A stretch of 64,000 bases of DNA, taken from the NCBI GenBank assembly GCA_050084515.1, contig CM114275.1, forward strand, positions 8,990,001 to 9,054,000. The letters run 5' to 3'. The first letter of the stretch is position 1. Each line of letters starts with the position of its first letter. A program made the position numbers and the translations under genes. The notes beneath the pieces are model-generated. The model had not been told where the DNA came from. It saw nothing but the letters and a program-made list of their open reading frames with translations, and ran no database searches. Shown here piece after piece: positions 1 to 12,340 of the stretch. Source of the DNA: Blasia pusilla. Taxonomy: Eukaryota > Marchantiophyta > Marchantiopsida > Blasiales.

Positions 1-469
1 GACTTCATCGCTTGCACCTAATTATTTTGGGAGCGGAAATCCTCACAAAATTTTTGAAAAGGTTGTGAGGATGCTACATTTTAGAGTGTCCATGGGAGGC
101 GGCCCTAAAAATTGGTCATATCGAATCCTACTAGGTAATGCACGTACAATACACAGATTAGAAATCATGGAAAATTTAAATTATCCATTATTGCCTTAAA
201 CATGTGGCCCGATTACCTTACAACCTCCAATATTCCTAAAGAAAGCGTGTCAAAACGATATTGGATGAAAAAACTTCAAAATGCAAGATGATAAGAACAA
301 AGATATTCTAAAATGAGTAAAGTAATCTATATCATTATTGGAGAGGACCCTTTCAAACTCCTCTCACGCTAAACTTTCATCCAATGAGATCGCCTCAAAA
401 TTGACCTCAAATGAATCTTAAAAATTATAAAAATCAATCATGGTAATTAATATAAACCTGAATGCTTAT
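1..469. other. AT-rich intergenic DNA, no gene seen
   Basis: No supported gene or complete repeat unit. The stretch near 330-352 resembles the 5' start of the short Helitrons found elsewhere in the window (ATTATTGGAGAG-like) but has no matching 3' end here. Confidence 0.5.
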
Positions 470-640
470 ACTACTACTAGCGTATATCCCATGCCATGCC
501 CTCGAGTGAAGGACAAACCATATTGCATACAAATTCAAATTATTATTATTTTTATCCATCGAATGGGAAACATTTTCTTGCTGTCCAAAAGATCAAGCAC
601 AAAGGTATTTTGGAAATCACGAAACATCTCTCATAAAAAA
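470..640 (-). mobile_element. Degenerate short Helitron, minus strand
   Basis: Read on the minus strand, this holds the internal landmarks of the short Helitron family: a GTTTCC/ACAGCAAGAAAA block, a TTTGAATTTG block and a 3' region with a CATGGCATGGG hairpin remnant followed by GCTAGTAG. The 5' end is diverged. It is called from similarity to better copies at 16372-16542 and 63009-63208. Confidence 0.45.
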
Positions 641-1015
641 ATGTTTACAAATAAAAAACACTTTCCAATATTAATATAAATAGATATTAGCAACAATAAC
701 TCAAATTTGGAACCGAAATCCCCCTCGTAGCCCGTGTTTAACGACGAATCCGTGATTTAACAAACTTTTGCCACAGGTGTCGCAAAATTGCGCACGTGGA
801 TGTCCACGTATACCAGACATCAGTCTAGGAGCCACGCGGACACAAATAGGGCTGATGTGGGACGCAGCGAAGGAAGGAGGAAGGTTAGCATCGGAAGACG
901 CCCGCAGCGACAATTTCGAACGGAAGGGGACACGACGAGCTTCCGGGGACAGCAGTGGAGGGCGCGAGCGCGAGACCGTGAGGTTTTCGAGTTGTGCGGC
1001 AAGAAGTATTGCATC

Positions 1016-3470
1016 ATGCAAGCAGACACGCCCCCAAACCAGACCATTTACATCAACAATCTCAATGAGAAAATCAAGAAAGAAGGTGATTGTTTCGCTA
1101 TCTCGTCTCCGGGAGAGTTTTGGAGGGTGTGGTGTTTTGCTTTCTTCCAACTTTTGAAACTAGCTTGGAACGCAACGAAGAACATAAGGAATTAGGTTCT
1201 GGTTGGAATCAGGTTGAAGTGGAAGGGATCAGTCGGTGCGTGGTTTGCTAACTAATGTCTACTCGAGTGATTGGGTGCACGCCAATTGATGTGGGGCGCG
1301 AATGTGTACCGAGAACCAATTTCCGATTTCAAAGCTGGCATTTAGTGTAGTGCTTCATCTGAGTTAGCAGATTTATTTGTTTGAGCTCTTATGAGACAGT
1401 AGGTTTGTCTAATCGCTCGACGTGCGCTGGTTGGCTGTCAAGCTTTAGATCGATGTGCAACAAAGCCCTAGTGTTTTCCCTGTTCTGACCTTATTAAGCT
1501 ATAGCACCTTTTTTTTTATTCTCGCAATTAGAGCACGCGTTAGCTGCATCAGAGCGACGTCTTACAGAAATGTAGAAAGCATTATTAGCTTGTTTGGAGG
1601 TTTTCAGAGGATTTGAGAGGACAAAATACCTCTGGGAATGGCCACAATTGAATGTGGGGGCATAGAGTCCTAGTCAAGTTGGGTTTTTCAGTGTGGGGCA
1701 TATGGTGCTTCTATGTATAGATCACATGAACCAGCATACTCGTGTTTAGCTCTCACGATTTTCAGTCCCTCCCCTATGATCTGCGTATGGGCCATTCCCA
1801 AGACTACTTTTTGAGCTTAGAGTGCAATGCCCGGGTGTTGAATGTGCTTGACTAATACATGTCCCACGGGTTGTCTTGTGTTTGCAGAACTGAAAAAGTC
1901 CTTATATGCAGTATTCTCACAATTTGGCAAGATCTTGGATATCATATCTTGCAAGACTTTGAAGCTTCGAGGACAGGCCTGGGTTGTGTTTGATGATGTC
2001 ACGGCTGCCACAAATGCTCTACGGCAAATGCAGGGGTTTCCCTTCTATGACAAGCCAATGGTAGGGATTTGCCTTCATAGAACTTTGTAGATGGGGATTG
2101 TTACATGGGGATAAATGTACGCTGATGATCATAATGTGAATGTGTAATGTACAGGTAACGTGTGTTTATTTGGCTTTTGAATCTGTTAAATAATACTTAC
2201 AAAAGATCGGTTGTGAAAATTATGTAAAGAACTGGCTTGTCTCCAGTTGATCTACATTATATCACGAAAGAACATCTGTGGCTTCAACTTTTATTGAACG
2301 TTGAAATCCCAAATCAACCTTTGTGAAGGGTTGTGAGCATGAAGACAAAGCATTGTCAATGAACTCTTGCAATACCTCTCAAAGTAAAGTCGTTCAGTTG
2401 GTGGTGATTTCAGATTAGGTGTGGTGTGAGGCCATTATTTCAATTTTGGAATCCCATTTTTTGCAGAGAATCCAATATGCAAAGTCAAAATCAGATGCTG
2501 TAGCGAAGGCTGATGGAACCTTTGTTTCCAGAGAGAAGAGGAAGAAACAAGATGAAAAAGGTGTGAGATAGGATTCCTTGAAGGGCCATCTTGAGTGCTC
2601 TAATTTTTGCACAATGTGCTGATCACTTTTTCTCCTGTATGTATTCATCAATAAGTACACTCTGGGGCATAACTTACTTTTTTTGTGTTGTATCCCCCAC
2701 TCCCCCCTGAAAGCAACCTAGCTTTCATCAATGATATTGTTACTATAGAAAATTCCCGCTCAGTGTTCCTTGTAGTCGCCTTAGGGACTGGGATCATTCT
2801 AATGTTGGGATCATTTGTCTGTCTTCGCAGCTGAACGGAAAAGACGAGAGCACCAAGCTGAAGCTGCACCAGCCGGACCACCACCGGCCGCTTATCCACC
2901 ATCATATGGAGCTCCTCCTCCTGTGAGTTTCCACATATGAAGTAGTTATTAAGAAATTTCCAAGGAATGCCAACTTTGTCTCAAGACTTGGTGTGCGTTC
3001 TTTTTACAGCAATTTTTGTGTCTGGTATTTTCCAAGGTTGTAGATCCCCTGGAATTGGGAGCTTGTGCACAGAATGTATGGCACTCAGGTGACTATGGTA
3101 GCACCCGTATTTCAAGGAAGAGAAAAGAATGCCTCATCTGTGGTATATCCCATATTGATCAATCCATGCTGTGTGGCAGGTTGCGCCCACACCTCAATTT
3201 CCACCACGGCCAGCAGCACAGGAGCCTCCTGCTCCTCCCAACAACATTCTTTTTGCTCAGAACATCCCACGTGAAGCAAACAATTTGATGATCGAAATGC
3301 TTTTCCAACAGTTTCCTGGTTTTAAGGAAGTACGCATGATTGAAACCAAGCCAGGCATTGCCTTCATCGAGTTTGGAGACGAAATGCAAGCATCTGTTGC
3401 TCTGCAAGCACTCCACAACTTCAAGATCACACCCACTAATCACATGCAGATATCATATGCAAAGAAGTAG
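1016..3470 (+). CDS. U1A/U2B''-type snRNP protein (two RRMs), five exons
   Basis: Spliceosomal snRNP protein that binds a U1 or U2 snRNA stem-loop in the nucleus. Exons 1016-1085, 1888-2060, 2467-2560, 2831-2922 and 3180-3470 join in frame through GT-AG introns to give 239 aa. RRM1 (about residues 9-87) has RNP2 IYINNL (11-16) and RNP1 RGQAWVVF (51-58). A basic K/R/E-rich stretch and a Pro/Ala-rich linker follow. RRM2 (about 165-239) has RNP2 ILFAQN and RNP1 GIAFIEF, and the protein ends in YAKK. The ATG at 1016 is chosen because PPNQTIYI follows directly, as in the family. The N-terminal half shares features with both plant U2B'' and U1A. The linker ([11 protein letters not shown]) and the PAPPNNILF junction are more U1A-like, so the paralogue is left open. 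A small extra exon in the 2923-3179 intron cannot be excluded. The length is normal for the family and no defects are seen. Confidence 0.93.
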
Positions 3471-4122
3471 TCTAGTTCCTAGGTTCCATATCCTAGTTGC
3501 ACTCGGAGATTCCTCTCCTGCTCTTCAGGAACGCACACCCCAGGGATACATTCAGCCAGCGCAGAAAATTTGGTGCTGCAGTCCAGGGGTTTCCTGCATA
3601 CCAGTGCTCTGTTTTCTTTTCTTTCTTAACCTAACTAGTTTCCAATTCAAGTTGTATTTAGGCTGAACATCTCATTTAGGTCCTCTTGAGATCTTGATTT
3701 AAATGAAGGCTTGAGAGAGTTTTGCTGCTGCTGTAAAGAGTGTAACTGTACCTCAATTTTGAAGAAGGATCAAGTTCTGTAGTACGGATTTCATCTTCCA
3801 ACGAATGATTCAGTGTATCTGATCTTGGATCTGGTCTAAGCAAAATGGCGGAAGTCGACTTCTTGCTGTTGTATGGAACATGCATTTTTGTGTCTACACA
3901 TGTGATAGACAATGAAAGTTCACTGGGATTTGAGTGGGACAACTATCAGTGCCCGATTTCTTTTGTGTGGAAAAGTGTACTCTTTTCTTGTGTCTTCCCA
4001 AATGTTGAACAAATGGAATCAGCCTGTACCCGCATACCTTGCCTTCTACTTCTGTTGGGATGTATATCTTCTGCTGCCATCCGTATGAGATGATTGGTGA
4101 TGATTGCTAAGTGGATTATAAT
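3471..4122. other. 3' flank of the snRNP gene, no further gene seen
   Basis: Probably contains the 3' UTR. T-rich stretches and short spurious frames only; no domain recognised. Confidence 0.4.
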
Positions 4123-4405
4123 TCATATTAATATGGGATTGTGCTTTCTTGATTTGCAAACACCTTTATGTTTGACAAGGGATAATTGGCTTTTCACATA
4201 CTGAGAGGAATCTGAATTTGTCACATGCCGCGAGCATTAAAGAAAAATTTGAATTTATGTCACATCATTAATTTCTTCCTTCACGTCCTATATTTTAGCT
4301 CTTGAACACTCCTTAATTTGAAATTGTGTCACATCATTCATTTCTTCCTTCACGTACTATACTTTAGCCCTAGAACACTTCTTCACTTCACGGGCATCTT
4401 AGTAG
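4123..4405 (+). mobile_element. Short non-autonomous Helitron with internal duplication
   Basis: The 5' part carries the family landmark CTTTCTTGATTTGCAAACACC. The 3' end reads CGGGCATCTTAGTAG followed by T, matching CGGGCACCTTACTAG|T of the best copy. Inside, a roughly 58-bp block beginning TGTCACATCATT is duplicated in tandem (about 4257-4316 and 4327-4384). The 3' hairpin is mostly lost. Confidence 0.6.
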
Positions 4406-6056
4406 TTTCTTTTGTGTGAGTTGCGGACAAATCCATAATAGAAATCTTAGGATCAAGAGATACTGGCAATAGTCGTAAGGAAGTAGAGCATCATCACAAC
4501 TATCCTGCAGTAAATAAATTTCCTGGGAGTTCTGAAGGACACAGAAAGTCATATTTTCCCCATCGTTTTGAATGCACGGACTGAGACGTGACGATTTATG
4601 GCCAGGATAAATCGTTGGTAGGTAGTATGAGGGTGAGGACTCTATGATAAACCATTCATGTACTCCGTGTTCATGAAGGTCGCCGAGTACTTCCAGCTCT
4701 GCATGTGTAGAGTCTACAGATGTTTCGAGATGATTAGCTTGTGGTCGCTCAATCGAAGATCGCCCTTTCCCCGAGCTTGATCCAGATCCTTCAAGAGCTC
4801 GTCCCTCGTGACTAGCATGCAGTGAGGCTCACCGGAGTTTCATTTTCCTTCTCCACTGCATTCGACGAGCTAATATTCATCCCTCGCCACCATACGCGGA
4901 GTCTCTTGAGAGAGCTATGGCAAACTCTCACCTCCTGGTAGTCCACGGCCCCCTCCGCCGCGCGCATAGCAACCCCGCGATCTCTTCAGTCAGGCAACGG
5001 GAGAATTGTAAGACGCGGACTCGCACGGTTTCTCTGTTGTCATACGCACTCACTAGATGATCTCGTAGTCCTATACTGCCACGGACTCGGACAAGCTCAA
5101 TCGCTGCAGCACTGCGCGGTCTACCCTCCTAGCACAGACAGGGCATGGCACCGCGCGTGAGACTCCTCAAGGCTCATTTCCACGACGGTATTTCTACGAT
5201 TTCTACGACTTACCGTCGGATATATCGAGCACCCCTCGATAATCGCAGTCCCGAGAATACCATTGGCACGTTCCGAAAATACCGGATGCCCTGCTGCCTA
5301 CATTCCATTCGAACTGTACGACATCTCACTCCAAGCCATCGATCGATCGGCTCAGGCCGAGGCTCTCAGCGATCTACCACTGTACGTTCTCACCTCCCGC
5401 AGAAAACGGATAGAAAACCCTCCGGACCCCGGTTCCTCTCCCAAGCATGCTGCGTGCCGCACGTGGTGACAGAGCCTTGGCGGCCGCTCTCGCGGGAAAC
5501 CTCCATCTATATGATCTCTCTATCTCTTTCTTTCCGCACACACTCGATCCCAGACAGTGCGGTGCAGCGCACTTCTTTGTGCGTGAGGCCACCAGCGATG
5601 GCAGGATTACAAAATGTGCATTGTGCACTAAAGGGGACGACCTCCCGAGAGATGGGCAGCGATTAGAGAGAGGCGACTTTTCTGCTGCCGACCTGCGAGT
5701 GAGATGCATGGGCATTGGAACGTCTGCTTTGAATTGGAACAACTAAGAATTGGAACGACTGAGAGCGCGATTCCATGAACTAACTCGAACTGTCCCCAGT
5801 TATGTCGGATCATGTAGATTTTATGGTTCTTCAGTTTTTCCCAAGGTCCTTGTAATTCATGCGACCTTTATTTTTGGGCGCAAGAAAGCCGTGACCTCCA
5901 TGGCCGGTTGCTATCTGAAAATATACACGTTTCCGTCGATAGTGTAGAGTAACTGAATGACCTGACCAAGAAGGAGACTGGCGCGATTCGGTAGCTCCTC
6001 GCTGAACCATGCGACCCCAAGAATCTTTCTCTGACTGCAACAGCCGGCGGGTTCAG
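4406..6056. other. Higher-GC intergenic DNA, no recognised gene
   Basis: Several overlapping frames of 60-173 codons exist between 5145 and 5815 on both strands. They overlap each other, show no domain or biased composition, and are probably chance frames in GC-richer DNA. I do not annotate a gene here. Confidence 0.4.
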
Positions 6057-6450
6057 CCCCTAAGGACCTTATCCCATGACCCTCTTTTTTGCAACCAAAG
6101 TAAGTTCCCATGGAATAATAGAGCAAAATACATCAATCTATAGTAATAGCTTCCGGTCATAGCCACACATCGAGGTTGTGAGGACATTGGGTCATTTCTG
6201 CGCCCAAAAGTGTTGGGCGGAGACAAATTGGTGACCATCTAAGGTCGTCGCGATAGAGAGCGCATGGGATAAGGCCCTAAGGGTTTGATTCCATGCGCAC
6301 ACGATCGCGGAGACCATAGAGGGTCGCTGATACCGGAAGTACTTAGGTGAGCCCAAAAGTCTTTTCTCCTTAGACCGTTCGATAATCGTTTTGGTCGCAG
6401 AAAATGCGTCGCTGTGACCTCCGCGAGTGCCCATTGGATAAGGCCCTAAG
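6057..6450. repeat. Interspersed GGATAAGG(C)CCTAAG motif, three copies
   Basis: A motif reading TGGGATAAGGCCCTAAG occurs at about 6261-6283 (+), 6431-6450 (+, one change) and, as its reverse complement with one change, at 6057-6078. The sequence between the copies is not obviously related. Confidence 0.55.
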
Positions 6451-6718
6451 CGAGTTAGATGGGATGTAGAACCGAGAAGGGAAGGGTTTGTTGTTGAAAA
6501 GAATCTAGTTAATAAGAACTAGTTGATATCAATCATTTCTAAGTATGGGTTAGAACCATAGTTAGAAATGATTCATAATTTAGTATACCTATCATTATTT
6601 TGAAAAAGTTCAAGTGATCCCTTTAATTGATACTAGAGTGACTCAAGAATGTGGGGATGGGTAGCAAAATGGCATTTGATGTAAGTTTGATGTAAGTATC
6701 ACAAGTGGATGCCTCTAA

Positions 6719-6910
6719 TCGATATAATTAAAAGTGGATGGGGCTAGAGAAACCCTCCTCCTGAGTTGACATGTGTCCTTTTAAGATCCTTCTATTGTTG
6801 ACACATGTCCTTTGGAGGCCCTTCTATATTTTACGTAGTCATTTAAGGGTAATTAGATGAAGAGTAAACAGAAAACTTTGTCACCCGTGCATCGATGAGC
6901 AACATACTAG
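6719..6910 (+). mobile_element. Short Helitron (family 2), first of a head-to-tail pair
   Basis: Starts TCGATATAATTAAAAG after an A at 6718 and ends in a CCCGTGCATCGATGAG hairpin remnant followed by ATACTAG. The body has GGATGGGG..AGAGAAACCC and two ACATGTCCTTT-containing blocks, unlike the family-1 bodies. The last base is immediately followed by the 5' TC of the next Helitron. This copy shares a body with the minus-strand copy near 31432-31616. Confidence 0.72.
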
Positions 6911-7079
6911 TCGATATTATTATAGAGTACCCTTTCATTTTGCAAACACCTTTCTTCTTGACACTTGGCACTTTCAATCAATATGATCACCCGAAATTAA
7001 TTTTAACTTGTTCTTCGGAATTTTGAGAGTTAATTAGGTGAGTTAATTTAAATCCGTGCATCGCATGGGCTTACATTAG
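6911..7079 (+). mobile_element. Short Helitron (family 1), second of a head-to-tail pair
   Basis: Starts TCGATATTATTATAGAG and continues with TTTTGCAAACACCTTTC and a TTGACACTTGGCA block. It ends in the hairpin CCGTGCATCGCATGGG, then CTTACATTAG, then T at 7080. The start abuts the CTAG end of the previous element with no spacer. No coding capacity. Confidence 0.72.
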
Positions 7080-8727
7080 TAATAAAAATATGGACATAGA
7101 TGAACAAAACATATTTTCTTTTCAGTTATTTATACTTAAATTGCTTGAGAGTGAAAAGGCATTTTTTTGCTTGAGGATTGAAAGTTTAGTGAAAAATAGG
7201 CGCATTTTTTTGGGTGGCATGTTCAGAGAGAGAAGAAACATAGAGTTCCAAATCTATTTAGGGTTCATCATGAGGTCGGTAACAGCATGGGAAGACATAT
7301 CAAAACTACTAAGGAATTTCAAGGTTTTGATTGAGTAGATAGGAAAAAACCTTCTAAATTTTAGTTCATCAACCAAGAATATACTATCAGCTATACTCAA
7401 GAAACATAACATTGGCATGATCAAGGTTGTACAAAAACGGATATGAATTACAAGAGGTGGGGGCCCCTACTTATATAGTTTATGATGGAAGGTAGGGCAA
7501 GGACGAGTGGGGGAATAAGGAGGGAGGAAATAGAGGTGGATGGAGGAAGAAACGGGAAAATATGGAACATGAAGGGAAGTGGAGGAATGAGAAAAGAAGG
7601 GGAAGGTGGGGTCCATATGGACAAGTCCCTCCATAACACAGACGTAAGTCCACGGATATGGACATGTTTGCAGACACTAACTTTGTCCACATGCAACCTT
7701 GGGCATGATGCCAAAGGATCTAGGCTACACCTTTATGAGTTTCCTTTTCCAGCGAACCCATTCCCCATTTCACGCCTTGTGGGGTGTGGAACATGAGACA
7801 TCTTTCCAATATAGACATGTTTATGTATGTTGAATTTTCTCTTGCTTAGGTATTTTGACTCATGCGACCTCTTTCAAAATTTGGATACATCGGACTTTGC
7901 TCCATTAAAATTTATAGATAAGTAGGGGACAGATTTCATGAATTGTAATTTATGTTTATATATGTATATATGAAAATTTAATCATTTTTTCTAAAAACAG
8001 AGATATACCAAATTTTCATTGGACTTGAAGCTTTTTGTAAACTCAAATCATGTATTTAGACATTTCCTTTGTCAAAATAGCAATTGGAAAATATTCTTAT
8101 GAAGAAATTCTCTAAAATATTTATTTAAAATGGTATCGCGGAAATAGCTAGAAAGTATAGACAAATAATATTATTCATATTAGTTCCTCTCATGTTGAAC
8201 TCCATAATTGAGCATGTATCCAAAGGTTTCTCATACTTTTTCATGGTTACAATCTAACTTTATTAGTGCAAATAAAACATGAAAAAGCAAAACCTCCATT
8301 CTAGTTTAATAGACATGAGTTTAAATTGGTCATAATATGCATAAGGGAAATTTTAGCCCATCATGAAAATATTTGGTCCAAAAAAAATGAGGAGAGAAAA
8401 TCTTGGTAAGAAACATGGATCAATATTACTTCTAAAAAATTTGGCGATTGGAGAATTTGAAAATATGTCGAAAAGTTTATTTTTAAGACAATGAAGAAAA
8501 TACATTTGTATCACACTTTACATCTCTTTAAATTTATTTTTGTTATTTATAAGAGCATGAATAAGATTCATGATCAAATGTTTTTGAGAAGATGAGACTT
8601 TTATTAGTTTAGATCCTTTTGTCCTACGATTCACGAATTCATAAAGTAAGTAATTGTGGTTAATTGGATTTAAAGAAAGATAGGAACTACTACAGTATTT
8701 TTCAGTAAATTTTTTAGTGTTGTTAAA

Positions 8728-8730
<3 letters not shown>
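7080..8730. other. AT-rich intergenic DNA, no gene seen
   Basis: Purine-rich tract at about 7483-7615 (G/A-rich, low complexity). The rest is AT-rich with stops in all frames beyond about 100 codons. No domain recognised. Confidence 0.4.

Positions 8731-8778
<48 letters not shown>
8731..8778. repeat. (CT)24 microsatellite
   Basis: Uninterrupted CT dinucleotide run of 48 bases. Confidence 0.98.
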
Positions 8779-8780
<2 letters not shown>

Positions 8781-9157
8781 GAAGTATGAAGATGCAAGGG
8801 ATGATTAGGGATCCCTCTTTCTTTTTGGAGGAACAAAGGTTGATGGGTTCTCTCTAGAGAGAAGGGCCCTCTTGCCCAATGCATTACTTCAAAAGAAAAG
8901 TCACTAGTGAGCATAAATTTTTTGGCCTTTGAGAATTATTTGCCTCTCGACCCATAAAATGGATCTAGTTTGCCCCTAAGAAGCTTAAAAGAGTTTCCCA
9001 CTTGAAGAAACTTGAAACAAAACCATCCCCAACTAGCTAATTATAGTGTTCACCCTCTTATAGAAATGAAACAAATGTAGAATATAAGTATGCTCCAACG
9101 CAATGCACTCAACGTGCCTTGCCAATGTCTCATGAATGCAGAGACGCAAAATTTTGA

Positions 9158-9300
9158 TTCTTATGTTCTTTAGGTTTAGGAATCCCACCTTTCTTATGTT
9201 CTTTAGGTTTGTGCCATATCCACCACCTTCCTAAACCAGTGGGAAAGGTGGGAAAGGTGGGATTCTTATGTTCTTTAGGTTTAGGAATCCCACCTTTCCC
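9158..9300. repeat. Short dispersed/tandem repeat with inverted segments
   Basis: The block TTCTTATGTTCTTTAGGTTT occurs three times (about 9158, 9192 and 9262). AATCCCACCTTTC occurs in direct copies and as its reverse complement (GGAAAGGTGGGATT at about 9250), so the block can also fold back. Confidence 0.7.
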
Positions 9301-9310
9301 CTAGTCTACC

Positions 9311-10690
9311 TTAGGCCCTTGATTTTGGCTCCCAACCCAAATGTGAGTTCTGAGTCAAAGGACCGTATTTGACTATTTGTCCCTCGAGATAGTTTGGTGG
9401 AGGCTTCATGAAAATTCTTCAACTCTTTACTCCCCAAATATATCTTGGATCTTGGACTCATATTTTGTGTGTCTTATGGCTAGCGCCCTTCTTGATTCCC
9501 ACTATTTGGCGTCTCATGGTTGTCTTGCGGCCTATTGCATTTCATGAGTAGTCTCAAGGCATCTCGCCCGTCTTGACTACTCACATGTTCCTTGCTTCTC
9601 AACCTTGATTTAGTGCTTGGCATAAAGATCTCGCTCCTTGTTTTCCTTTCCCCCCTTATTTTTGCAAGTAGCTATACCCCTTTCTCACCTAGTGTTAGTC
9701 TTGTGGTCGGTTCACATCGTAGAGTTTGTCCTCTATTTCACCTAGCTTCACCGCAAATCACTCCCGACCTTGAGCTTTGCAAGTGGAAGACTTAGATTGA
9801 GCCCCCAAAGATTTAACCACTTGCACGTTTTGTGGGTAGTTAAGAAGCCGCCATGCGCTCATCTCCCAAAGTGTACACCATTTCCCTAAGAAGCCTCTTA
9901 CCCAAGCCTTGACCAATCTCCCCAAGTCACTCACCTAAATTGGAGCGCATCAATTAACTCCTCAAAGGTACGTCCCTTAGCTTTGACCTTAAACACAACC
10001 GAACACACATCACGGTTAGGAGGACTTTAGTAGGTTGAGAGGGAGAGTCCCCCCCTTTTAGGTACTTCTAGGATTCTACTACAAGGAGATCCCCAACTTC
10101 CCTATTTCCCCTTGGGCCCTTGATTTTGGTCCTCAACCCAAACGTAATTTGCGACCTACGGACGGACTTTTGACTAATTATCCATCAAGATGGCTTGGCG
10201 GAGGCTTCTTGCATCTTATGAAACTCTTAGCTCCCCAAAATGCTTATTAGAGCTTAGACTTGCATTTCGTGTGTCGTATGGCTAACGCCTCTCTTGACTG
10301 CCCGTTTGGCGTCTCATGTTTGTCTTGCTGTCCTTTGCATTTCGTGGCCAATCTCATGGTATCTAGCCCATCTTGACTACTCACATGTTCCTTGCTTCTT
10401 GTCTTTGACTTGAGGCTTGGCTTTAAGGTCTTAAACCTTGCTTGCCTTGTTTTTTTCCCCGCAAGTAGCTACATCTCTTACTTACCTAAGGCTACTCATA
10501 AGATATTTGCGTGTCTTTCCCAAGGTTAGTCGCACCGTTGGTTCAAACCGCCCTTCCTAATCTTGCTACTAGTTTGGTGGGTCACAACATGGTCTTTCCT
10601 TCTTGGACCTACAGTCGTCACTTGCTTCTCAGGTCTTTGCTAGCCCCCTAATTTAAGCATCATAGACTTAGCTATTTGTGACACTCACTA
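9311..10690. repeat. Diverged tandem duplication of about 500 bp, period about 800 bp
   Basis: About 9311-9800 and 10112-10690 align with many substitutions. Shared landmarks in the same order are CCCTTGATTTTGG, GGAGGCTTC, GTGTCxTATGGCTA, GGCGTCTCATG, TGACTACTCACATGTTCC and CTTGGC. No protein is recognised in either copy on either strand. Probably an old non-coding transposon segment. Confidence 0.75.
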
Positions 10691-11493
10691 GTAGGAACGA
10701 GCACGATGCAAAGTCTATCATATGTGAAATATTTCCAAAGTTTTGGAGTGGAAGTATGTTTGATACCCGTCAACCACACCAAGATTGCTTTATTATGGGA
10801 GGTTGTCCTCCCACAATAGTATGGACTAGTAAGATGACCATGCAATGTATGGGCAAGGGCATGGAAAATTTGGGGATGCATTGCCCATGCTATGGATTGA
10901 GTGCCAATTCGAATTGATAATCGTTACATGTATAAACCTTGGGGGACATGTAGAAAATTTGGGTTGGTAAAAAATAATAGGTGCATACGATTGGATTGTC
11001 TAGAGGGAAGTAGGTGTAAGGTACATATTGTGTTCTTCATGGATAATTAATGTAACAATGAAGTGTTAGGCATTTCCTTCCTTCTACTTGCCATAGTTGA
11101 TTTGGGGTCAATCAATCAAAATGGATGGTGAAAGTTGAGCCCATTTATGCAAGTGGAGGCATGAGTTAGTTTTCGAATAATTCACTTCCTATGAAACTTT
11201 GAGGATTTATTCTACATACAATTGTATTCTTGTAACAAGATTTACATCCATTAGATTTGCTTCCTTCCCATGGAGAGATGACAATTAGATCATCACAATG
11301 AAATATGTTTCTCATTTCTCGCCTTGGTTGATTGAAGTTGTTGTGCATGTTTGATCACACTAATTAGTGCCCATGAGATGCATGGAGGAATAATTTAGAA
11401 GTACCCATCCTAAATGTCCAATCGAATTCAAACAATCTCATGGGTTTAGACAAGGAGAAGGTGGCTTCAAAATGAAGAGGCACTCTAAAACAA
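10691..11493. other. Intergenic DNA, no gene seen
   Basis: A 79-codon plus-strand frame (10678-10917) and its antisense shadow have no recognisable domain. Nothing else is supported. Confidence 0.35.
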
Positions 11494-11681
11494 TCTATAC
11501 TAGTATTGGAGAGTGCCTTCTTGATTAGCAAACACTTTTATGTTTGACACTTGGACATGGAGAAATGTTTCACATTTTACAAGCAACAAGATTTTATTTT
11601 AATTTGTACATAACATCATTATTCTTTTGAGGGCATTCCCAAAAACTCCTCAAACAATTTTTTATTTTCCGTGTTTACTAA
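11494..11681 (+). mobile_element. Short Helitron lacking its 3' hairpin
   Basis: Begins TCTATACTAGTATTGGAGAG after A, then GTGCCTTCTTGATTAGCAAA. Near the 3' end, ACTCCTCAAACAATTTTTT then TTTCCGTG..TTACTAA|T aligns with the intact copy at 63009-63208. The GCATCGCACGGG hairpin arm and spacer are deleted. Confidence 0.6.
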
Positions 11682-12293
11682 TAATAATATTAACATACAT
11701 TAAAATAATAATAATACGGATAATAACATGCATTAAAAGTGAAAAATAATAAGGAGAACAATGTACGTCGACGGTTCGATTGGCAAATATTCGTGTGAAT
11801 ATCGTCCGTGGGAAAAACGAGTTCAACGATCGAATCACGAGCACTACGTGACCATAATCTTAAACCCTAAAGATCTTTAAAAAGGTAAGAAAAATATTTC
11901 GCCGCAATTATGAATGAAACCACCACTCACACGAATCCGCATCCTTCTCCCCGAAATTCGAAAACTCGGTAGAGAGCTGAGAACGGAAGTCGGTGGCGCT
12001 CCTGGGGAGCTGCGGTTGGTTTCACGCCGGAATAGATCTGCCAGTATCTGGACACTAATTCTGTTGGTGTTTCATTAATCGATACAATATCCTTGTCACT
12101 TTGAGTTAATTGCGTTTGGTGGGAGGCCAGCTACGGAGGAAACGGAATACCCGTGGTCCCGACGGGAACGCCCGAGGACGAGGGACGGTGAATCTCACCG
12201 GCTTGAAGTTAACGACGGAGGTACGGCGTACGCCGGGCGACTGCACGACGCGATCCTCTCGAGACGCCGTCCGTACCCGCGTCGCTCGCCGGA

Positions 12294-12340
12294 GCCTTGG
12301 ATGGAAGGAAACGCGGCCCGCGCTTCCTTCCATCCAAGGC
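12294..12340. repeat. Near-perfect long hairpin
   Basis: GCCTTGGATGGAAGGAA (12294-12310) is exactly complementary to 12324-12340. The 13-nt centre (ACGCGGCCCGCGC) extends the pairing by about five more G:C pairs after one mismatch. It could form a cruciform or a small-RNA-type foldback. No gene is recognised around it. Confidence 0.85.

Noticed and set aside
5145-5815. Cluster of overlapping frames (up to 173 codons) on both strands as a possible gene
   Set aside because: Frames overlap on both strands, have no domain, signal or splice structure, and lie in GC-richer DNA where long chance frames are expected.
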